This document shows, piece after piece, positions 1-4,153 of a stretch of 5,766 bases of DNA (its first letter is position 1; the number at the start of each line of letters is the position of its first letter). Under the pieces are notes generated by a model. It had not been told where the DNA came from. It saw only the letters and a list, made by a program, of their open reading frames with translations, and did not search any database. The position numbers and the translations under genes are program-made. The stretch comes from F23-D06 sp045600905 (lineage in GTDB: Bacteria > Bacteroidota > Bacteroidia > Bacteroidales > WCHB1-69), in NCBI GenBank assembly GCA_045600905.1, contig JAZRYT010000025.1, positions 1 through 5,766 on the forward strand, read 5' to 3'.

Positions 1-863
1 ATGACGAAACGCGCGACGCCGCGGAAGTCGGCGACTGGCGTGTCGAGAAGCCAATGCTCATCATCGTCGAGGTAGATATGCTTTTCGGCCAATGGGTATT
101 CTTCCAATAGCAGGTTGTGGGCGCGGATGCCTAAGCGGAGCCGGATTGGATGCTCGGCGAAGCCGTGCATACGGAAGACATCGACGAAGCCGCGGCGGTG
201 GCTGTTGCCGAAGTGCCAAGGCTCAGACGAGACCATGACGGACTGGATGCGTTGGATTTTAAAGAGTTTGTTGGCTTGTGCCTCGACATCGTAGCACCAA
301 ACATCAACATAGTTTGGGGTGAAAGCAAACGGCTCGACGAGACGGTTGCGGATGGTGTCGGAGTTGGCGGAGGCGTAGCCGACGAGGGTGGCTTGCCTGT
401 GGGACTTGATGGCGCGTGTGATGGCTTCGACATTGCTGGTTGTCTGTGGGTCGGATGAGCACTCGGCTTGTGGAATGGTGGATTTGGTGACGAGTTTTTT
501 CAGCAGGGTTTGTTTGAGTGGGTTGGTGTTGCTTAGGGATTGGACGAGGTAAGTGAGGATTAAGTTTTCCTGAGGGGTGATGGTAAGCTGTAGCGGAGTA
601 TTGGCATCCTGGTCGTTTTTTATGCGGAAAAAGCCATCCTGTTTGACGATTTCAAAGCCTGCGTTGCGGAGGTTGGTGAAGTAGCGGTAGATGCTACGCC
701 GCTCGATGCCGATGGCATCAGCAAGCTCGTCAAGGGTGTATGTGTTTGGGTTGCTTAGAATGTGGTGTAGTTTCAAAAGCCTTTCGGTTTTTTGTGTTTC
801 GTTTTCTTGTTTTTGAGCGGCATTTTGCTGGTTTTGGGTGGCTTTTTTGCTGTTTTCGTCCAT
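1..863 (-). CDS. WYL-domain transcriptional regulator (HTH + WYL + WCX), C terminus cut by the window edge
   Basis: Predicted cytoplasmic DNA-binding regulator; 287 complete codons are present and the frame is still open at position 1. Residues 1-26 are a Q/N/K-rich tail. Residues 27-82 form a DeoR/HTH_11-type winged helix (ERLLKLHHIL, LDELADAIGIERRSIYRYF). Residues 90-135 are a helical connector. Residues 143-211 are the WYL domain: LVEPFAFTPNYVDVWCYD, then KLFKIQRI. The canonical W-Y-L triplet reads W-C-Y, a variant I recall from Bacteroidales homologues. Residues 236-287 begin the WCX region and stop in the stretch WLLDTPVADFRGVARFV, so roughly 30-45 residues should be missing. WYL domains bind nucleic-acid or nucleotide-type ligands in characterised relatives; the ligand here is unknown. 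The start is the only ATG downstream of an in-frame stop at 876-878, and there is no Shine-Dalgarno sequence. It is transcribed divergently from the lipoprotein regulator. Confidence 0.9.
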   Translation of the reverse strand, partial: MDENSKKATQNQQNAAQKQENETQKTERLLKLHHILSNPNTYTLDELADAIGIERRSIYRYFTNLRNAGFEIVKQDGFFRIKNDQDANTPLQLTITPQENLILTYLVQSLSNTNPLKQTLLKKLVTKSTIPQAECSSDPQTTSNVEAITRAIKSHRQATLVGYASANSDTIRNRLVEPFAFTPNYVDVWCYDVEAQANKLFKIQRIQSVMVSSEPWHFGNSHRRGFVDVFRMHGFAEHPIRLRLGIRAHNLLLEEYPLAEKHIYLDDDEHWLLDTPVADFRGVARFV

Positions 864-974
864 TATTGTTGAGTTTTAAATTGTGACGGCATATTGTTAC
901 GGAAATAATTATTGTTTGCTGAAATTCAGTGTTTTCTAAGTTTTGTTTTGCCGAAAAAATGTGTTTTGCTGCTT

Positions 975-982
975 CAAATATA
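975..982 (-). promoter_or_regulatory. Candidate -7 promoter element for the WYL gene
   Basis: Read on the minus strand this is TATATTTG, a full match to the Bacteroidota -7 consensus TAnnTTTG. It lies about 110 bases upstream of the WYL start, which implies a leader of about 100 nt. No clear TTTG is seen at the -33 spacing, so the assignment rests on the -7 box only. Confidence 0.45.
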
Positions 983-1015
983 GGGTTTTTTGTGTGAAAA
1001 TATGGGAAAATAGCG

Positions 1016-1023
1016 TATTTTTG
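1016..1023 (+). promoter_or_regulatory. Candidate -7 promoter element facing the lipoprotein regulator
   Basis: TATTTTTG matches TAnnTTTG. A TTTG at 989-992 could serve as the -33 box, but the 23-nt spacing is longer than the usual 19-21. If used, the transcript leader would be about 310 nt and would contain every tandem repeat of this gap. No better plus-strand box is seen nearer the start at 1339. Confidence 0.25.
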
Positions 1024-1030
1024 CGGTGTT

Positions 1031-1057
1031 GAGGAAAGTGAGGAAAGTGAGGAAAGG
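1031..1057. repeat. 9-bp tandem repeat, three copies
   Basis: GAGGAAAGT occurs twice exactly (1031-1039, 1040-1048) and a third time as GAGGAAAGG (1049-1057). It has the same C-free, purine-rich character as the 7-mer array that starts 8 bases later and may be an early or degenerate form of it. Confidence 0.85.
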
Positions 1058-1064
1058 TGATGGG

Positions 1065-1204
1065 TGAAAGTTGAAAGTGGAGAGTGGAGAGTGAAAAGTG
1101 GAGAGTTGAAAGTGGAGAGTGGAGAGTGGAGAGTTGAGAGTGGAGAGTGGAGAGTTGAAAGTGGAGAGTTGAGAGTGAAAAGTTGAGAGTGAAAAGTTGA
1201 AAGG
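1065..1204. repeat. Heptanucleotide tandem array, 20 uninterrupted units
   Basis: Exactly twenty 7-bp units with no indel. Counting by hand: GGAGAGT nine times, TGAAAGT four, TGAGAGT three, GAAAAGT three, and a final degenerate TGAAAGG. The consensus is (G/T)GA(G/A)AGT. The plus strand contains no C at all across 140 bases. The array resembles the short tandemly repeated heptamer sequences described from cyanobacteria; that is an analogy in form, not a claimed homology. Translating it on the minus strand gives S-T-L-H-S-P-L-like repeats, which are not a real protein. Confidence 0.95.
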
Positions 1205-1239
1205 TGGCGGGTTATGGGTTGTGGGTGATGCTTCGACAG

Positions 1240-1295
1240 GCTCAGCAACCGAGGCTCTGAGACCGAAGCTCAGGAACCGAGGCTCAGCAACCGTG
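1240..1295. repeat. 14-bp tandem repeat, four copies, after a CTTCGACAGGCTCAG motif
   Basis: Four consecutive 14-mers: GCTCAGCAACCGAG (1240-1253), GCTCTGAGACCGAA (1254-1267), GCTCAGGAACCGAG (1268-1281) and GCTCAGCAACCGTG (1282-1295). The first is entered through CTTCGACAGGCTCAG at 1231-1245. I recall that motif as a dispersed repeat in many bacterial genomes, where its reverse strand often yields spurious peptides beginning MLSLSKH, exactly as here. The array ends 43 bases before the lipoprotein start. Confidence 0.9.
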
Positions 1296-1338
1296 GTGAG
1301 AGATGGGGTTTTGATTGTTTTTGATAATTTTTGCGACG

Positions 1339-3732
1339 ATGAAATTTAGATGGTTCATATTGTTTTTGGTGGTTGTGATGGCGGCGTGTACCCCTTCCGC
1401 AGAAACGCGTCATGGTGCGTCTCTGTCTGATGACGCGATTCAGGAGACGCACCATGGCACGTCTCTACCCAACGATGGGGTGCGGGAGACGCAAAATCTT
1501 GCGTCTTTACAGGCCATTGACAGCCTGATGTGGCGGCGGCCGGATAGTGCCTTGGTGGTGATGCAGGGTTTTGCCGGCAGCACCGAGGCTGATAGCCTCG
1601 ATGTGTTTGAGGGGCATTACTGCCAGGTGCTGATTTCGGAGCTGCTATATAAGAATTATTATGCACAGAGTAACCGCGCCGAATTGATGCAGGCGGTTGG
1701 GTATTTCGATTCGATTGTGGGGACGGATGGAGCGGACGCACGCGGTGCGTCCCCACAAAGAGGTGCGTCTTCACAGGAACGCGATGCGTTTCTGGATGCC
1801 CGTGCACATTATATTAATGGTGCGGGGCTGTATGAGCAGGGGGATGTGGTGGAGGCCTGTGCTGAATACCTGAAGGCATTGGAGGTGATGGAAGGACGGT
1901 TTGAAGAGAAGGAGTTGGTTGGACGGAAGGCAGCGTTTATGTTCTATTTATACAACAGGCTTTTGGAATTGTTTTCAGAACAATTTATGATGGATCCTGC
2001 TCTTGCTTGTGGTGAAAATGCTTTGACATATTGTCGAAAAGTTCCTTCTTTATCCAACGAAATTTCCAATACATATTGTCAAATCGGGAAACAATACGAC
2101 AAAAAAGGAGAAATAGACATTGCAAGGTGTTATTATGAAATGGCAATAGAAGAAATGTCCGATACTAATAGTCCTGTTTATAGGGATGCAGTTTCCATGA
2201 AAGCACTTTGCGACTATCAGTTAGGTTTGGGAGTGGAACAATTACTGAATACAATGAAACAAAGCCTTGTTTCAATAAAAGATGAAAGAGAGAGAGCCGC
2301 CAGATTTTTAGTCATAGGATCGGTTTATTTAGAGGAGGGCATTTACGATTCGGCACTCCGATATTTTGAATTTGCTTATAAAGATGAGACAGATGCAGCT
2401 TCTAAAATTAGAGCAGCGGAAGGCATTCGTGTTGTTTATGATAGTCTTGGCGACAGAGAAAAGTCAAATGAGTTTATGCGTTATATGACTAACCATAGGG
2501 AATCGGAGGGTGAAAGCAAGGCATTGACCTCGCAACTTGAAAACATGTTTAAGGCTTATACCGAGAAAAAGCAAGAGAAGGAGGCCGAAAAGGAACGAGA
2601 GAAGTCCATCAGAAAAACCATTGGCATCATCGTGCCCATAGCCCTTCTGATAGCCTTGGCAATCATCGTTATGGCGAAGCGAAGGAGCAGGAAATTGCTG
2701 CTGCAACAACAAGAAGATGCTGACAGGGTGCTTGGCGAGACGGAGCAGGCGCATGAGGAGGAATTGAGGCGGCTGCAAGCCGAAACCAAGCAAAGGTTAG
2801 AGGAGGCTGAAAGGAAGCATAGGCAGAAGGTGGCAGAGATGGAAAAGCGGTATGAAGAGGAACTGAGTTTGCAGAAAGACCACAGGGAAAAAGAGATAGA
2901 GCAGATTAGGCAACGACATGAAGCGGAATTGGAGGCGGAACGCTTGGCCTACGAGAAGGAACAGGAAGCACTGCGGCAGAACCTACAGCAACGCGAGACC
3001 CAAATCAATACGTTGAATAAGGCTTTGGATCAGCAGCGTCAAGAAGCGGCAAAGCATCGCACGGCTTTTCGGAATGAAGCTATATGCCGACGTATCCTGG
3101 ACTTGGTTGATGGGAAACGCATAACCTCACGTGACAGTTCGTTCCAGCATGGCATTGGGCTTAAGGAAGAGGATTCCGTTCAGCTCAAAGAAGCGGTGGA
3201 GAGACATTATTCGGGTTTTGACAATATGATGCGGAGCCGATGTGCGGGTTTGAAGCAGAGTGATCTCACTCTGTGCCATCTGCATCTTTTGGGGCTGAAC
3301 GAGGGAGAGATTGGAGCGTTGAGAGACCGGACTTATTCGGCCATCAAGAAGAAGAACGAGAGTCTTCAGGAGAGGTTGGGGATTGAAGAAAATATATCTG
3401 CGTATGTTTTAAGGTTAGCAGAAGAGTTGAGCGGAACCCAAAATGTCGAACAAGAAATACAGATGAATATGACTTTACAGCGAACGGCGGAAGGAAATTC
3501 GGGTCATTTCGATACGATGGGCCAAGAAAGTTCGTTGAAAAGTTCGTTGAAAAGTTCGCAGAAGATTTTAGAACTCATTTCTGTATCACCCTGCATCACG
3601 ATTTCAGAAATCGCCGACAATCTCGGCATGACAAAAAGAGGAGTTGACAAGAATATCAAAATACTGAAAGAACAAGGCGTTATCCGTCGTGTTGGGCCGG
3701 ATAAGGGCGGACATTGGGAAGTGATTGAATGA
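1339..3732 (+). CDS. Membrane-tethered TPR / coiled-coil regulator with two C-terminal HTH domains (lipoprotein signal)
   Basis: A 797-residue predicted one-component regulator of the TPR-TM-HTH type common in Bacteroidales. Residues 1-17 form a lipoprotein signal (MKFRWF n-region, hydrophobic core, lipobox VMAAC with Cys17). Residues 22-57 carry a 14-residue repeat. Residues 59-71 (AIDSLMWRRPDSA) look like the family's normal N terminus. TPR-like helix pairs are visible near 154-183, 244-273 and 320-350. Residues 427-446 are one transmembrane helix followed by KRRSRK, a positive-inside signal. Residues 453-573 are a charged coiled coil. Residues 641-682 resemble a LuxR/sigma-4-type HTH (LTLCHLHLLGLNEGEIGAL). 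Residues 731-742 are S-S-x-K repeats, and 743-797 a winged HTH ending GPDKGGHWEVIE. ATG 1339 is preferred over TTG 1315 because it places the basic n-region at the terminus. No LES-like acidic signal follows Cys17, so inner-membrane or periplasm-facing anchoring is likelier than surface display. GC content shifts strongly along the gene. DNA target and signal are unknown. Confidence 0.88.
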   Translation: MKFRWFILFLVVVMAACTPSAETRHGASLSDDAIQETHHGTSLPNDGVRETQNLASLQAIDSLMWRRPDSALVVMQGFAGSTEADSLDVFEGHYCQVLISELLYKNYYAQSNRAELMQAVGYFDSIVGTDGADARGASPQRGASSQERDAFLDARAHYINGAGLYEQGDVVEACAEYLKALEVMEGRFEEKELVGRKAAFMFYLYNRLLELFSEQFMMDPALACGENALTYCRKVPSLSNEISNTYCQIGKQYDKKGEIDIARCYYEMAIEEMSDTNSPVYRDAVSMKALCDYQLGLGVEQLLNTMKQSLVSIKDERERAARFLVIGSVYLEEGIYDSALRYFEFAYKDETDAASKIRAAEGIRVVYDSLGDREKSNEFMRYMTNHRESEGESKALTSQLENMFKAYTEKKQEKEAEKEREKSIRKTIGIIVPIALLIALAIIVMAKRRSRKLLLQQQEDADRVLGETEQAHEEELRRLQAETKQRLEEAERKHRQKVAEMEKRYEEELSLQKDHREKEIEQIRQRHEAELEAERLAYEKEQEALRQNLQQRETQINTLNKALDQQRQEAAKHRTAFRNEAICRRILDLVDGKRITSRDSSFQHGIGLKEEDSVQLKEAVERHYSGFDNMMRSRCAGLKQSDLTLCHLHLLGLNEGEIGALRDRTYSAIKKKNESLQERLGIEENISAYVLRLAEELSGTQNVEQEIQMNMTLQRTAEGNSGHFDTMGQESSLKSSLKSSQKILELISVSPCITISEIADNLGMTKRGVDKNIKILKEQGVIRRVGPDKGGHWEVIE
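1402..1507. repeat. Three 22-bp palindromic repeats at 42-bp phase, inside the coding sequence
   Basis: Imperfect palindromes start at 1402, 1444 and 1486, exactly 42 bases (14 codons) apart. The second pairs GAGACG with CGTCTC around CCATGG; the third pairs GAGACGCAA with TTGCGTCTT around AATC (one G-T end pair). The first is a diverged copy with arms GAAACGCG and TGCGTCTC. The 20-nt spacers are less alike in DNA but encode similar residues. The protein reads ETRHGASLSDDAIQ, ETHHGTSLPNDGVR, ETQNLASLQ, directly after the lipobox. Confidence 0.85.
1734..1790. repeat. Second in-frame cluster of GGTGCGTC-type palindromic repeats
   Basis: GGACGCAC (1734-1741) and GTGCGTCC (1745-1752) are perfect 8-bp arms around GCG. 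GGTGCGTC recurs at 1762-1769, and AACGC-GAT-GCGTT is a perfect short palindrome at 1778-1790. Spacing of the GGTGCGT-like core is 18 then 21 bases, both whole codons. The encoded stretch reads GADARGASPQRGASSQERDA and lies between two TPR-type helices. The core is shared with the 1402-1507 cluster. Confidence 0.8.
3529..3564. repeat. 12-bp tandem repeat encoding the S-S-x-K linker
   Basis: AGTTCGTTGAAA occurs at 3529-3540 and 3541-3552, followed by AGTTCGCAGAAG at 3553-3564. Each is four codons, giving SSLKSSLKSSQK. It joins the body of the lipoprotein regulator to its last winged-HTH domain. The same style of linker is one I recall before the terminal winged helix of AlbA_2/RecG-like ATP-binding proteins. 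Confidence 0.9.
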
Positions 3733-3758
3733 TAGGTGGTTTGTTGTGTTTTGCGTTC

Positions 3759-3795
3759 TAACGTCCTGACGTTATACGTTTTTACGATTTTTTTT
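3759..3795 (+). terminator. Candidate intrinsic terminator of the lipoprotein regulator
   Basis: TAACGTCCTGACGTTA (3759-3774) is a perfect 6-bp stem with a CCTG loop, starting 27 bases after the stop codon. T-runs follow at 3779-3783 and 3788-3795. The stem is short and only moderately GC-rich, and the longest T-run begins 13 bases beyond it, so activity is plausible but weak. Confidence 0.4.
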
Positions 3796-3934
3796 GCAAA
3801 TTTTTATACTGCTTTTCCCTAAGGTTGTTGAAAAGTTCTGCGTTGGTTACAAGTTTGACCATGATTTTAGAGAGAATAGGTTTCTTTATAGTCTTTTGCA
3901 GAGATGGAATGTTGGGAAAATTTTGGAAAAACAT
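3782..3934 (-). CDS. Possible small protein of 50 residues, unknown function
   Basis: Minus-strand ATG at 3934 to TAA at 3782-3784. It begins MFFQNFPNIPSLQKTI, continues through KIMVKLVTNAELFNNL and ends EKQYKNLQKKS. The composition is basic (many K, few acidic residues) with no signal peptide or membrane segment. The start is preceded by an A/C-rich leader (AACAGCTAAAACACC) typical of Bacteroidota starts, with no Shine-Dalgarno sequence. It converges on the lipoprotein regulator, the stop codons lying 49 bases apart. I do not recognise a family. It may be a real small gene, a remnant, or part of a dispersed element; the T-rich DNA alone would make its C terminus lysine-rich. Confidence 0.3.
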   Translation of the reverse strand: MFFQNFPNIPSLQKTIKKPILSKIMVKLVTNAELFNNLREKQYKNLQKKS

Positions 3935-3972
3935 GGTGTTTTAGCTGTTGGTTTGTAGTGTAACTTGTTGAT

Positions 3973-3995
3973 TATCAGAATACCCCCCCCTGATA
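3973..3995. other. Inverted repeat with an 8-C homopolymer tract in its loop
   Basis: TATCAG (3973-3978) pairs with CTGATA (3990-3995). The loop holds AATA followed by C residues; the C-run spans 3983-3990, its last base closing the stem. A run of eight C is striking in an otherwise AT-rich gap, and it lies 34 bases upstream of the putative -33 box of the cargo gene. Homopolymers of this length can change length by slippage. Confidence 0.7.
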
Positions 3996-4028
3996 CTAAA
4001 AAATTCCAACATTTTTCCAGCAGTGTTT

Positions 4029-4061
4029 TTTGCTTTATGTTTTTGCGATGTTCTACTTTTG
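4029..4061 (+). promoter_or_regulatory. Bacteroidota-type promoter of the T9SS cargo gene
   Basis: TTTG at 4029-4032 (-33 box), a 21-nt spacer, and TACTTTTG at 4054-4061 (full match to TAnnTTTG). Transcription should begin near 4067, giving a leader of roughly 85 nt before ATG 4154. This is the best promoter in the window and argues that the cargo gene has its own transcription unit. Confidence 0.65.
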
Positions 4062-4071
4062 CCGCAAAAGT
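4055..4071. promoter_or_regulatory. 17-bp palindrome over the cargo promoter -7 box, candidate operator
   Basis: ACTTTTGCCGCAAAAGT has perfect 8-bp arms around a single central C. It overlaps the -7 box and the expected transcription start, the position where a dimeric repressor would block initiation. Part of the symmetry may follow simply from the promoter sequence itself, because TTTG followed by GC is common at Bacteroidales promoters. Confidence 0.4.
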
Positions 4072-4107
4072 TTAAACGTAAAATTCAAACAATTAAAACA
4101 CAAAATC

Positions 4108-4152
4108 ATGCACAAATTAAAAGAATGGTATAATCAACATCAAATGGAATAA
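4108..4152 (+). CDS. Possible 14-residue leader peptide upstream of the cargo gene
   Basis: ATG 4108 to TAA 4150-4152 encodes MHKLKEWYNQHQME. Its stop ends one base before the ATG of the T9SS cargo gene, so a ribosome finishing it would be placed directly at the cargo start. It lies wholly in the predicted leader. No run of a single regulatory amino acid is present, so classic attenuation is not indicated; translational coupling is the more likely role if it is translated at all. Confidence 0.25.
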   Translation: MHKLKEWYNQHQME

Positions 4153-4153
4153 A

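Larger units (their letters stand above)
864..1338. other. Repeat-filled divergent intergenic region
   Basis: This 475-bp gap separates two divergent starts. From left to right it holds an AT-rich leader for the WYL gene, two candidate -7 elements pointing in opposite directions, three 9-mers, twenty 7-mers, four 14-mers and a short AT-rich stretch before the lipoprotein start. I see no credible gene in it; the frames that stay open across it do so because the 7-mer array lacks stop codons in them. Confidence 0.8.
3733..4153. other. Intergenic region between the regulator and the T9SS cargo gene
   Basis: An AT-rich gap of 421 bases. It contains a terminator-like hairpin at 3759-3774, a possible 50-codon minus-strand gene (3782-3934), a poly-C tract within a small inverted repeat (3973-3995), the cargo-gene promoter (4029-4061) with its palindrome, and a 14-codon upstream ORF (4108-4152). 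A looser inverted repeat built on ATGTTGG (3909-3915) and CCAACAT (4006-4012) brackets the poly-C hairpin. Confidence 0.75.

Noticed and set aside
131..458. ORFs on both strands inside the WYL gene (100 and 102 residues)
   Set aside because: Both overlap the WYL and WCX domains in other frames and have low-complexity composition.
730..1248. 172-residue minus-strand ORF beginning MLSLSKHHPQP with STLHSPL repeats
   Set aside because: It is a translation of the 14-mer, 7-mer and 9-mer repeats and then overlaps the N-terminal part of the WYL gene in another frame. The repeat DNA lacks stops in this frame, which explains its length.
1031..1295. CRISPR array
   Set aside because: The repeats are 7-14 bp and directly tandem, with no unique spacers and no cas genes nearby.
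1315..1338. TTG start eight codons upstream for the lipoprotein regulator
   Set aside because: It would place MFLIIFAT before the basic n-region of the signal peptide; ATG 1339 gives the standard MKFRWF start.
1270..1807. Two minus-strand ORFs opposite the start of the lipoprotein regulator
   Set aside because: They are shadows; their repeated His/Thr/Pro motifs come from the palindromic repeats, and the plus strand carries a lipobox and TPR helices.
2464..2793. Two minus-strand ORFs opposite the transmembrane and coiled-coil region
   Set aside because: They are antisense to well-supported domains; their F/L/S-rich composition is the complement of Lys/Glu/Arg codons.
3785..3958. Open plus-strand frame ending with the TAG at 3956-3958
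   Set aside because: It has no suitable start codon, overlaps the T-rich terminator region and shows no domain-like sequence; the minus-strand frame is somewhat more protein-like.
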